Assembly: GCA_016710625.1 (NCBI GenBank)
Contig: JADJVK010000024.1
Location: forward strand, 1 to 64,000
Direction of reading: 5' to 3'
Length of the DNA: 64,000 bases
From: Saprospiraceae bacterium
Lineage (GTDB): Bacteria; Bacteroidota; Bacteroidia; Chitinophagales; Saprospiraceae
Of this stretch, positions 1-9,894 are shown one piece after another. How positions within the stretch are numbered: the stretch's first letter is position 1; every line of letters starts with the position of its first letter. A program made the position numbers and the translations under genes. Below the pieces are notes generated by a model. It worked only from the letters and a program-made list of their open reading frames with translations. It ran no database searches and was not told where the DNA came from.

Positions 1-1135
1 CAAATGCCGTTAAAAAGCATCAATCTGATAGATATACCCAAGCACTTTAAACGAGGAAAGACCACTTAATCAGTATGTTATTTTGCGCCTTTGCAGAATG
101 CAATTCTTTGAGAGAGAGGGAGTATCAGGTGCGATTTTAGGACTGTCGGGCAAAGCAGCCAATTTTCAACTCAATCATATCCCTAAGGAGTACCCTTTCT
201 GATGCCAACAAGAACAAGAATGGTGGATGTATTTGCTAGTATTTGCAACGAGTTACTTAAAGTTATAGCAATATTTTATCAGGACAGCCGAATAAAATCT
301 GTGATTGGCACAAACAAGTAAAAATCATTGATAGTACTACAATTAGCTTGTTTAAAGATATTTTGAAATGTATTTGGCAGGAAGTCCAAAACGGGTAAAA
401 GTAAAGGTGGTTTAAAAGAAGTGCGCTTAACAGCCGGTAGGAAATGCAGATGAAATAGTACAATCTAGTGTGGTTTAGTCCAGCTACCACTCCCGTACTT
501 ACAATATCTTAAAAGTTAAATGATGATAATACTATTTATCATTTTTTGACCAAGAATATTAATGATTATGAAGCATTTTTTGCATTTTACCCAAAACCAG
601 ACGAGTTTTGTAACTCGTATTAAAGACAATGCAGTTTATAAAACCATTGAAAACAACATAATAGATGATGAAATTCATAGTGGAGTGCTGGAAGACAATG
701 TTATTGGGGGTGCAGAAAAATCAGGAAACACAGCAACTCCGTACAATTGGAAAATAAAAATTTTATGATAGAGGAAGCAAAAGAGAATTTGAATTTAAAC
801 GAATCTATTGGAAATAGGCAGAATATGATTGCGGCACTTTATAAAACTCGTTGGCAAATAGAGCTATTATTTAAGCAATTGAAACAAAAACTTTCCATTA
901 AAATATTTTTTGGGAGACAATGAAAATGCTATTAAAATACGAAATTTATTGTGTGCTCATCGTTAATACTTCTTTTAGTTGTCAAAAAGGTTAAACAAAG
1001 GGTTGGGCATTCTATTGGTCAGCTTTTTGTAAAATACATTTGTTCAACTTTATACAACTTATAAGAATTTCTCAAAACCCTGAAAAGATTGGATTCTTGT
1101 GCAAATCCTAAAGATCAATTAACTATTTTTGATTA
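1..1135 (+). pseudogene. IS4-type transposase remnant (DDE, YREK signature), 5' end outside window
   Basis: Reading across several frames recovers one transposase of the IS4 group used by many Bacteroidota elements. Recognisable pieces in order are an N-terminal segment (about 5-200) containing a GLSGKAANFQ string, a catalytic-core segment IIDSTTISLFKDILK (about 325-370), a TRIKDNAVYKTIENN segment (613-660) and FYDRGSKREFEF (about 760-795). The IS4 signature Y-x2-R-x3-E-x6-K is intact at 840-890 (YKTRWQIELLFKQLKQK). The C-terminal part runs to about 1135. Every segment is separated from the next by single-base gains or losses or stops, so no full protein can be made. No terminal inverted repeats were found and the left end lies before the window. 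The copy is dead as written; sequence error is an alternative explanation for the breaks. Confidence 0.8.
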
Positions 1136-1509
1136 GCTTGATTTCTGAAAATCACTAATTCTAATTATCAAACTCAACATTAGCAAGGGTTTTGACTCTA
1201 AAATTTTTATTTTTGTACTTTTATCGGACATTAATGATTTTTAAAATATCTTTTTTGCAAATTAACGAGTGTCATTTTTATTAAATTGATAATTATTAAT
1301 CACAGACAGGCCCGGAAACAAACACATTAACAAACTATTTTAATATTTATAAACCATATATGTCAACAAACTATTTATAGCTATTCAACATAATTCATAT
1401 CAATGAATAAAGCATTTTTTGATATGATTTTAGAAACAATGTTTTTATACATTTAATAGTTTTTGGTTTAGGGTCAGTTACAAAAAACAGGTTTAACGCT
1501 CTCTATTTA

Positions 1510-1540
1510 AACGAGGAGCTGAAGAGCTTCTCGTTATTTT
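1510..1540 (+). terminator. Hairpin with T-rich tail
   Basis: An 11-bp stem with one mismatch (arms 1510-1520 and 1525-1535, loop GAAG) is followed by ATTTT. It resembles an intrinsic terminator, but no intact gene lies directly upstream. Confidence 0.45.
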
Positions 1541-1735
1541 ATTATATATTTATAACTCAATTTTTTTAACAAATTATTTTTTTATCTATTATTAATTTGT
1601 TGATAGTTAAGTTGAATGAACACTAGGTTTTTTTTTATTAAATTACATCTCACACATAAATAATAATCACTATTAATTTAATTTTTTTGGGTTTAATTAT
1701 TTATGAAATCAGTATAATGTCATCAACTTAATATT

Positions 1736-1762
1736 GCCGTCAAAATGTTTTGGCGGCTTTTT
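1736..1762 (+). terminator. Intrinsic terminator
   Basis: Arms GCCGTCAAAA (1736-1745) and TTTTGGCGGC (1748-1757) pair over 10 bp with one G-U, followed directly by five T. It is a strong terminator form just upstream of the broken radical SAM gene, so it may end an upstream transcript or be an attenuator-like element. Confidence 0.55.
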
Positions 1763-1814
1763 ATATTATAATTCTCCTTTAATATACGTCACTATATTTG
1801 AATAAAAGAAATTA

Positions 1815-4001
1815 AGTTGAAAGATTATTTTATTAATCACACCTCCTTTTACAACTAAATACATATATCCAGCTACTCCTTATCTAAAGGGTTTCCTGAA
1901 CACCAAAGGGATTGATTGTTATCAAATTGATTTGAAGTGAAATGATAAATCAGCTCTTTGCAAACATTTTTGAATATATTATTTGATGGGCATTCTCTAA
2001 TAAAACTATTTTATCTGAAAATTCGAAAAAGAATTTATGCTCTTAAAAATGAATATTTAAAAACAGTAGAGCCAGTTATACAATTTTTACAAGGGAAAAA
2101 ATCAGAAACTTTGGGTAGAGAGAAATTTTTGCGGGAAAATTCCTACCTCAAGCATCTAGATTTGACGTAATTGACGATCTGGAATGGGCTTTTGGGATAA
2201 TGGGAATGCAAGATAAAGCAAAGCATCTTGCAACTTTATATTTAGAAGATCTTTCAGATTTCATAGTAGAATGTGTGGATGAACATTTTGGATTCAGTAG
2301 ATATGCGGAAAGATTGGAGTAGGTCTGCCAATTCTTTTGATGAACTTTTGATTATCTCCAAAAACCTCTTTCTATTGCCGAAAATCTAACAATTGATACT
2401 TTAAAAAATCATATTGAGAAGTTTCAGCCTAAATTTATTTGTTCTAGGTGCCTTTTATGGCAATTTAACAGCCGCTTTTTTGCAGTCAATTTATAAGGAG
2501 TGATATCAAGTATTAAAACTGCTATGGGTGGCGGTTTTGCCAATACAGAACTCAAGTATTACTGAAACAAAAGTCTTTCATTTCTTGACTTTATTACTTT
2601 AGATGATGAGAATTGCCAATAGAAATTTTGATTGAAAATGTATTGAATAATGACCCTAAAAGCCCAAATTATCAGCTTTTTAAAAGGACTTTCTTATTAG
2701 AAAATGGAAAGGTTGTTTTCAATAATTTTTCTATTAGAAATGATTATAAACAATTAAATGTTGGAACGCCTGATTATTCAGATCTGCTTTTAAATCAATA
2801 TATTTCCTCTGTGATAAGTGGCAAGACCAATGCATAGTTTGTGGGTGATGGAAGATGGAATAAGCTTACGATGGCACGTAGTTTGTTATTAGGAAAATGT
2901 ACCTTTGCGATACTTCCTGAGATTATATCAAACGTTGAGCCCATCGCCACTCAAAAACATTGGTAGATAAAATGGAGCAATTGATAGCTCAAACTGGAGA
3001 GAATAGTTTCATTTGTGGATGAAGCCGCTCCACCTGCATTAATGAGAGATGTGGCATTGGAAATATTAAAAAGAAATTTGGTGAGACTTGGTGGACGAAT
3101 ATCCGTTTCGAAAAGGTTTTACCAAGGATTTGAAGACTATTAAAAGCATCTGGTTGTGTGGCAGTCTCAGGTGGTTTGGAAGTAGCTTCTGATCGTTTAT
3201 TAGCATTGATTCAGAAAGGTGCTTAACTGTGGAGCAAGTGGCTCAAGTTACCATCATTTCACTGAAGCAGGGATTATGGTTCATGCTTATTTGATGTATG
3301 GATATCAACTCCAAACTGAACAAAAGCCATTGACAGTTTAGAAATGGTTCGTCCAATTATTCGAATTGGGGGTAATTCAATCTGGATTTTGGCGTCAATT
3401 TGCATTGACTGCTCATAGTCAATTGGATTGGAGCCTGAAATACAAGATTGTGCCTGATATTCAGCCCTATTACATTTTACGAATAATGATGTTCAATTCA
3501 AAGATAAAACAGGCGTTAACCCACGAAAAATATAGCTTTGGATTGAAAAATCTTTATATAATTTATGCATGGAATATGTTTTGAATTGCCATTGCAAGAT
3601 TGGTTTGATGATTTTCGAATACCAAAACAAAGATTCCAAAGATTTTATAAGAAATTGTATCACTAGTAATGATACTCTCATAACAAAATCAACTTCTAGA
3701 ATTATTTGGCTTGGAAACTCTCCTTATTGGAATACATTACTAAAAACAAAAAGGGAGAAATTTGGAGCTAATCAATTACAATTTCATACCCAAGATGCAG
3801 TAGTAAATGTGAGTTTTGAAAAAGGGAAAAGAAGTGGTTGGTTAAAAAATTACCGAATTACATATTAGTAAATCTAATAAAATAGCCTTTTCTGATTTAA
3901 AAACGAATTATGAAGAAGAGATTCAGGAAGATTTTGAATTATTTTGGTATTCAAAAGGAATGGATGCTATAAAGGAAATTGGTCTTTTGGTATTATAGAA
4001 A
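1815..4001 (+). pseudogene. B12-binding radical SAM protein, full-length but multiply frameshifted
   Basis: Translating across frames recovers an almost complete protein of about 720 residues. The start region reads LLITPPF-QLNT-YPAT-YLKGFLNTKGIDCYQID (a B12-binding-type N-terminus, from about 1815). Next come KHIEKFQPKF (about 2410), GGGFANTEL (about 2525), DGRWNKLTMA (about 2850), the iron-sulfur cysteine cluster (codons at 2884, 2898, 2906), VDEAAPPALMRDVALEILKR (about 3013), a GGLEVASDRLLALIQKG block (about 3170) and a C-terminal ELFWYSKGMDAIKEIGLLVL (about 3940-4000). At least a dozen single-base indels break it, two of them inside the cysteine cluster. The overall length still matches an intact gene, so the damage is by point indels only. 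Such proteins use cobalamin and a [4Fe-4S] cluster for radical methylation or related chemistry; the substrate is unknown. Confidence 0.75.
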
Positions 4002-4887
4002 AAACACCCAAATTAAACTCAAGATTGAATCACTGTTGGGCAATTATTCTGGAAAATTATTTATTGCTTTTTCGTGCTTTTCAACATAGCTCTTTACAGG
4101 TAAGATAACTGTATCCTCTTGCCTTCTTTTATAGGCTGAAATGGGCTTTAGCTCTACCTAAAGACTTATCAGCTGGTGCTTTCTTTACATTTTTTTGATC
4201 CTTTATCCTTACTCATACTTCAAAATTTGTTGTCGAAGAAATTATCAACACTTAAAGGTAGTCTAAATAGTTGCCAAACTTATCTATTTGATTATAAATG
4301 ATTTATTTATTTTCAATTTGCTTTTTATTTATTTTAAATTCATTAATAAATTTTTCAAAGGAACTTATTTTGAAAATATTGAAGGATGAGCTGAAAACTA
4401 AAGTTTTGCAATATATGTAAATAATAATATAATTATTCTCAATCTAATTTTTGAAGTTTAAATAATTTAGAAAAATTGAATTTCCCAAAAGTGGCACAAT
4501 TTTTTTAAATAGATTAACTTGATTTCTCACCAATATCCAATTGTTGTAATTATTTCCAAAATTTGGAATAATTAAAAATGTACAATCTGTTTAAAACGTT
4601 GATAAATAATGTATTAAAAACTGGCATGTTTTTGATATAAAATTATATATAAAATGTAGGTTTTAAAATTTAACCTTAAATGAATATTTGATAACTGTAA
4701 AATTTATTTGTTAAATAATAAATTTGTTTGTATTGATTTAAGTGATGGTAGAAACAGTTCTACTATCACTTTTTTTTAATCATTAATTTTTGACTTATTT
4801 GTAAAAATGAAGAAAGGCAACAAAAAATTGCTGCCTTAATTATGATTATTATATTAAATTAAATTTTTATGTATTTTGATTGTTATT
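4002..4887. other. Non-coding, AT-rich stretch ending in a terminator
   Basis: No credible gene is seen. The part from about 4002 to 4260 is less AT-rich than the rest and may be further eroded coding sequence that I cannot assign. From 4300 onward it is very AT-rich. A strong terminator hairpin lies at 4741-4777. Confidence 0.4.
4741..4777 (+). terminator. Strong intrinsic terminator
   Basis: A 13-bp stem (4741-4753 with 4758-4770, one G-U pair, loop ACAG) is followed by about seven T. The orientation fits plus-strand transcription from the broken region, although the nearest upstream gene remnant ends more than 700 bases away. Confidence 0.65.
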
Positions 4888-5785
4888 TTATGATTTAATC
4901 CATTTTAGTAAATTAGTTTTTTCAACGATATTCCATGAATGAGGATGTATGGTTCCGTTAGCACGAATACCTCTATTTTCTGTTTTGATGTAATCAATTT
5001 TTTTAAATCCTGCAACTTTTAAATTCTGATAAGCAGCATCTAATATGAAACTGTTAGTGTCTTCATAGCTTCTCTTTCTGAATGTTTTTTGCCAATCAAT
5101 AGCTGGTTCAGAATAAAATCGAATTTTGATTTTTTGTAGATAACTTAAATTTTGAATTTCTTTTATAGATAAAAGATATGGTGAATATTTTTTATAGGAC
5201 GAAAGTTGCTCTTTCGGATTTCCTAATTCGGATGTAAATAAATCAGTTAAAAAGATAGCTTCATTTAATGCATCTTCATTACTTTTTTAACAATTTCTTT
5301 TTGAGCATTTTCATACAATTTCTCCAAATCTATTGGTGAATCAACTACAAATACGCCTTTTAAATCAATTTTGGAGTTTGTAAAAACAATATAATTTGAT
5401 AATAATAAAGCGACATTTCCACCACTTGAAAATCCTCCTAAATATATATTTTTATTTTTTAATTGATGATTATTGATTATGTTTTTAATTAAATCAATTA
5501 TATCATTTTTGTCCTGATCTTTTTTAACCATAATTTTTGGTTGATATCTAAAAGTATTGTTGTAATTCCTTCTTTTTCAATGCCATTTAAAAACTTTGCC
5601 TCAGATTTTGTATTTTCAATATCGCAAGGAAAACATGGAAATAGTATTAAGATGGCATTTTGCTTTTGAGCAATTTTTAATTCATAATGATCCCCTTTGA
5701 TAATTTTATCCGAAGGGGATTGTGCAAAAATGTATATATGAAATAACAAAAATATGAAAGAAAAATATTGTTTTAAATGGCTCAT
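4888..5785 (-). pseudogene. Secreted alpha/beta hydrolase, two frameshifts
   Basis: The protein starts MSHLKQYFSFIFLLFHIYIFAQ at 5785, a clear signal peptide. Three frames join to give a single alpha/beta hydrolase of about 298 residues. The nucleophile elbow GFSSGG (G-x-S-x-G) is in the middle fragment, a VVDSPID strand follows, and the tail contains NGTIHPHSWNIVEKTNLLKWIKS with the likely catalytic His (HPHSW). Frame breaks lie at about 5520 and about 5270, each at a run of six A, where one more or one fewer base restores the frame. It sits downstream of the broken MBL-fold gene on the same strand. The substrate is unknown; ester or peptide hydrolysis is plausible. The homopolymer positions make sequencing error a real alternative to a pseudogene. 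Confidence 0.65.
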
Positions 5786-5891
5786 TTGTATATAATTGTT
5801 TGTATTAAGATTGATATCTATATACAAATATAAACATTTTCAAAATAATATTTATGTAGTTTTAATGTTTTATTAATTAATTATTTGAATT

Positions 5892-7339
5892 TCAATCTTT
5901 CATGGACTTCTCTAAATCATCAAATGGTATAATAGTTTTTACTCCATAATCAGCAACAGGCCAAGATTGCAATATCGTTTTAACATCTAATTTTAAGTTT
6001 TTGATAGCATTATACAAGCCTGCTTGTCTACTTCTTGCTTTTTTAATCGGACCTTCTTTGGCTATCCAAGCTAAATCGTCTTGAAAAACTACTTTTTCAC
6101 TTGGAAAGTAATAAATTAAATAATCAACCGTATGATCGGATTGTTTCCCGATAAAGTAAATTTTCATTTCGAAATTATCATCTTTGATGCTTAATGAGTC
6201 ATTTATTAATTTGGTTACTAATGGTTTAGGTTCCATTTCAAGTTTGTCAGGATTTAATGAATGTTTAGAATCTACAAGATATTGCAGATAATCTTTATTA
6301 AATGAGAGCAAATAATAGTTGCTCCATCATGAACAAATGGTCGAACGCCCCCAAATAGTGTTCATGGAAATGACCAAATACAAAATATTTAATTGGTTTA
6401 TTAGATTTGCAATTTTCTTAGCTTCTGAGATGATTAAATCACCATTTTGACTATTTAAGGAGCTTCAGCTATCAATAGAAAATCTGCAAATTCTACAAGT
6501 AAAACTCGATCATCCGTATGTTTTAATTCTAATAATTGAATATGGTCGCTGTATTTAATATGTTCAATAGATGATTTAATTGATTCATTATCAGTCATTT
6601 TGTAATCCTTTGGATATTCAAGAACAATTGGATTTTCACTTGTGATTTGTGATGTTAAAATTTCAACTTCATCAATTATTTTGCCATTATATTTTTCAAT
6701 TGATATATTTTTAGGAATTTTCAATTGGTTAATTTTTACATAATTGGAATATTTAAAAGTTGTCAAAACATCTCCAAATAATGCATCATCATTCAAAATA
6801 GAAACTTGAGAGAGTGTTTTTTCTTTTTTTGAAATATATAATCTTACAATTGACTGATTTATAGTTATTTTATATAATGCAAATTCTTTATTAATGGAAT
6901 CTGGTTGTATCTTTTTTTCATAAAAATAGTTAATCAGAACCATTGGATTATATTTAACGGAATTGTATGTCATCGCTAAAAACTGACTATTTGTAACCTT
7001 ACTTAATGACTTATCTCCATAATCCTGAAAAAGTAGAACCTGAGAATTAAAATCCGTTTTCGAACTATATTTCCTATTAGAATTTTGAATAGTATCTACT
7101 TTCTTAAATTGATTTTTATTTATCCAAATATTTCCAAATCCATTATAATCAGTTGTTTCCCAAGGTTTAAAGTTATGATTTAGTTCATGCAACTTTTCTG
7201 AATAACTGAAATTTAGATAATCATTTTTAATTGGCTCTACTTGGTTTTTCCAACAATCAATTAGTGGATTATTAATATTTTTTGCAAAAATGACATTTTG
7301 AAAAATTAATAAAACAAGAATAAATGACCTGAACTTCAT
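5892..7339 (-). pseudogene. Secreted metallo-beta-lactamase-fold hydrolase, several frameshifts at 6290-6460
   Basis: The N-terminal 294 residues begin with a signal peptide (MKFRSFILVLLIFQNVIFA) at 7339 and run to FLLIAEAP, the start of the MBL fold. The frame then breaks at about 6460 (one base missing), again before GHFHEHYLGG (the H-x-H-x-x-H-like metal motif, about 6340-6370), at a G run near 6350, and at about 6300. The last 139 residues (5892-6311) include a DHTVDYLIYYFPSEKVVFQDDLAW strand characteristic of the metal-binding half. The long N-terminal region before the MBL domain resembles secreted MBL-fold hydrolases of Bacteroidota. The written stop is TGA. At least three disruptions within 170 bases make it either a young pseudogene or poorly resolved sequence. 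It lies next to an AraC regulator that may control it. Confidence 0.65.
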
Positions 7340-7398
7340 AATTTTTTTTCACAAAGTTCAATAATTAAAATATTGGAATCTTGTAAGATATTGCGATA

Positions 7399-8238
7399 CT
7401 AAAATGTAGTTTCGAAGTAGTTTTTTGAATAATTATATGGCGATATTCCATAATATTTATTGAAAAACTTCGTAAAACAGCTTTGGTCATAAAACCCACA
7501 TTCTAAAGCAACTTCAACTAATGGCATTTTTTGCTGAATCATTGTTTTTGATTTATCCAATCGATGCATAATTATATAGTTTAGTGGAGTTAAACCTGTT
7601 GAAGATTTGAACTGTCGAATTAATCTAAATTTATCAATTTTAAATTTTTCTGAAATATTTGATAAACTCAATTTTTCATATAAATTTTCATGTATAAATG
7701 ACCTTATAGTATCTATTTTTCCATCTATTGATTGTGAATGCTGTGTTTTATTGTTTTTTAATTGTGTGGTTAACAAGTAAGTAACTATATTTTCTAATTG
7801 TAGATTTTTATCTTGTAGTTCGTTATTATGAAAATTAATCAATGACTTACAAAGCTTGTCATCATAAATTAGATTATGGAATTCCAACCGATTAGGGATA
7901 GGTATGTTTTGTTTTTTACAAATGAAATGTAGAATATCTTGATGAATATAACTAGTTAGAAAGGAGCAATTGTCCTTATCAAAATTCTGGTTTGAATGTG
8001 TCTCAAATTGGTTAAATATGATAACTGAATTTGAAAAAGCTATCTGTTCATTTTCCGAAATTCTTATTTTTTCAACTCCTTCAGTAATTATTCCAATACT
8101 AAATGAATCATGAAAATGATCTGGAAATTCCTTATTTTTGAAAGTCGCTTCTTTCAATTCCAAGCCATAAAAATTGGTAATTTTTGTCGTCTTTACTTTC
8201 AAAATAAAATATTTTAAAGTAAAAATACCACCACCCAA
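7399..8238 (-). CDS. AraC-family transcriptional regulator
   Basis: A protein of about 267-279 residues with the two-domain AraC plan. The N-terminal part is cupin-like, with a FPDHFHDSFSIGIITEG metal or ligand-binding motif near residue 38. The C-terminal part carries the paired helix-turn-helix: LSLSNISEKFKIDKFRLIRQFKSSTGLTPLNYI followed by LVEVALECGFYDQSCFTKFFNKYYGISPYNY. No ATG start exists in the N-terminal region. TTG at 8238 or TTG at 8202 (giving KVKTTKITNFYGL) are the candidates; 8202 fits the family better. It lies upstream of the MBL-fold gene on the same strand, so it may regulate that gene. The inducer is unknown. Confidence 0.85.
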   Translation of the reverse strand: MGGGIFTLKYFILKVKTTKITNFYGLELKEATFKNKEFPDHFHDSFSIGIITEGVEKIRISENEQIAFSNSVIIFNQFETHSNQNFDKDNCSFLTSYIHQDILHFICKKQNIPIPNRLEFHNLIYDDKLCKSLINFHNNELQDKNLQLENIVTYLLTTQLKNNKTQHSQSIDGKIDTIRSFIHENLYEKLSLSNISEKFKIDKFRLIRQFKSSTGLTPLNYIIMHRLDKSKTMIQQKMPLVEVALECGFYDQSCFTKFFNKYYGISPYNYSKNYFETTF

Positions 8239-8315
8239 AATGATTATCTGTTAATAAATTGATAATAAAATGTTATTTAATTTCAAGAATTAAATCAAAA
8301 TAAATAACATTTTTA

Positions 8316-8393
8316 TAACTCCACTCCCGAAAATTCGTGATTCCACATCTCCTTCAACTCCACTCCCGAAATTTCGGGATCCACAACTCCTTC
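8316..8393. repeat. Two imperfect 40-bp direct repeats with a 14-bp palindrome
   Basis: CACTCCCGAA recurs exactly 40 bases apart (8321 and 8361), and the flanking bases also match (ACTCCA before; CCACA..CTCCTTC after). Copy two contains the perfect palindrome CCCGAAATTTCGGG at 8365-8378. The stretch is strikingly free of G on this strand apart from the palindromes. It lies between the AraC gene and the TonB-like gene. It may be an intergenic mobile repeat or an operator. Confidence 0.6.
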
Positions 8394-8428
8394 AATTCCA
8401 CAACTCCACAAATCAACAACTCCAACTA

Positions 8429-9385
8429 TTATTTAACTTGAAAATTAAAATCAATCCAACCGCATTGAACTTCAGAGCCTTCTGCAAATTTGAATTTTTT
8501 CGCAGCTTCCACAGCTTTATCAACCAAATAACCATCAGTTGTAGTTGATCCAGATTGAGTAAAATTGGCTGAAATCACATTTCCTGATGCATCAGCACAA
8601 ACTTTAACCCGTATTTTACCAGCTTTTTGACTATTATCAACGATTGGTGGTTTGTATTTTACAGGTCTACCGCCCAATCCACCACCAGTGCTAGCTCCAA
8701 TTCCAGAACCAGAACCGCCTCCGCTACCAGGTCCACCTTTTCCGGGAGTACCTTCTATATTTTTCTCATTCGGGTCCCCATTCGGATCACCGCCATTGCC
8801 AGGTTTGCCACTATTTCCACTTCCTTTTCCAGATCCACCACCACCTAACATGTCTTTATATTTATTCTTTTTCGCGTCATAATCCGCTTTTTGCTTAGCT
8901 TCAGCTGCTTTTCTAGCATTTTCTGCTTCTATTGCCTGTTGCTTTTTCACTTGTTCTGCCTGCCTTTGCTCTGCCTCAAATTGCTTTTGATTCCGATCGT
9001 TTTCTTCTTTCTGCCTTTTTTCGTTCTCCTTTTTTTTCTTCAAAGCAATTGATTCAGGGTCTTCAGAAGTAATAATATCTTGGGCTTTTCCAGTATTAGT
9101 TTTTGTAGGAGTAGGCTCCGATGTTGGGGGAGGAGGTGTAGCAGGAGTGGGTTTACTTTCTTCTGGTGGAGTAGGCTCAAACTTTCCTGGAGATGGGGTA
9201 TCATTATTTGATCCCATATCTGGATAGCCTAGGGCAACTACAACACCGCCACCACCAGTTTCCTGTATGTCAACAGAACCTAATTTGATGAATACCAATA
9301 AGATAAGTAATAAGTGAATAATCAGACTTATCGCTATTGCTTTTGGATTCTCATTATGTCATGGAACAGAATTTTCTGAAACCAT
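8429..9385 (-). CDS. TonB-family energy transducer, in-frame TGA at codon 9
   Basis: The C-terminal 65 residues (AGKIRVKVCADASGNVISANFTQSG..) form a TonB C-terminal domain. Before it lie a proline-rich spacer (residues about 60-100 of the full protein), a Lys/Gln/Ala-rich coiled-coil stretch and a Gly-rich linker, the usual periplasm-spanning plan. The membrane anchor (NPKAIAISLIIHLLLILLVFIKLG) lies upstream of the first uninterrupted codon, in the same frame, after an ATG at 9385 (MVSENSVP). The ninth codon is TGA (9359-9361). Either TGG has mutated or been misread, or translation starts at TTG 9298 without an anchor, which would not work for a TonB. The gene is the third of an ExbB-ExbD-TonB operon, 83 bases after ExbD. 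It transmits the proton-motive force to TonB-dependent receptors such as those at 44.6, 61.1 and 63.6 kb. Confidence 0.85.
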
Positions 9386-9468
9386 TTTTTATTATTTATA
9401 TAAATTTAATAATTAATTGAGGTATATATTAGATGTTTTTTTGAAGAATAAGGTTGTATCTACAAAAG

Positions 9469-9873
9469 TTATTTCTTATTCTGACTTGCTAACACCATTT
9501 TACATTTCAACTTTTCACCTATTTGTAACACATCCACCAAATCTTGAATTTTCAAGGATCTATCTAATCTCAAAACTATGGTTGGGTCATTTGTTTTCTT
9601 GATTTCATAGGCTAACATCGATTCCAAATTATTTGATGAAATAGGAACTGAATTATTATTGATGAAATACTCCAAATGCTCATTTACAGATAAGGTGATG
9701 GGTTGCTTGTTCATTTGTTTTGCCTGCTTTGCATTCGGCAACATTAGTTTGATCACATTTGGATTTACTAATGTGGAAATGATCAGGAAAAAAAGCAATA
9801 AGAAAAACATGATGTCATTCATGGATTCTGCTGCCAATTCTGCCCCTTCACTATGTTTTCTTCTTAAATTCAT
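9469..9873 (-). CDS. Biopolymer transporter ExbD/TolR
   Basis: A 134-residue protein of normal ExbD length. It has a short cytoplasmic N-terminus (MNLRRKHSEGAELAAES), then MNDIMFFLLLFFLIIST, the single membrane helix with the conserved Asp (D20) that carries protons, then a periplasmic domain ending in a VLRLDRSLKIQDLVDVLQIGEKL motif. It is the middle gene of the operon, 21 bases after the ExbB gene. With ExbB it forms the proton-driven motor that energises TonB. Confidence 0.92.
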   Translation of the reverse strand: MNLRRKHSEGAELAAESMNDIMFFLLLFFLIISTLVNPNVIKLMLPNAKQAKQMNKQPITLSVNEHLEYFINNNSVPISSNNLESMLAYEIKKTNDPTIVLRLDRSLKIQDLVDVLQIGEKLKCKMVLASQNKK

Positions 9874-9894
9874 AACTAATTAATTTTGAATTAC

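Larger units (their letters stand above)
1136..1814. other. AT-rich non-coding stretch with two terminator-like hairpins
   Basis: About 680 bases with no credible reading frame, lying between the transposase remnant and the broken radical SAM gene. Apart from the hairpins at 1510-1540 and 1736-1762 I see nothing recognisable. The right inverted repeat of the insertion sequence would be expected in its first part but cannot be identified without the left end. Confidence 0.5.

Noticed and set aside
8652..8882. Plus-strand frames rich in Pro, Ser and Thr inside the TonB-like gene
   Set aside because: They mirror the Gly-rich and Pro-rich linker of the minus-strand TonB gene and have no independent support.
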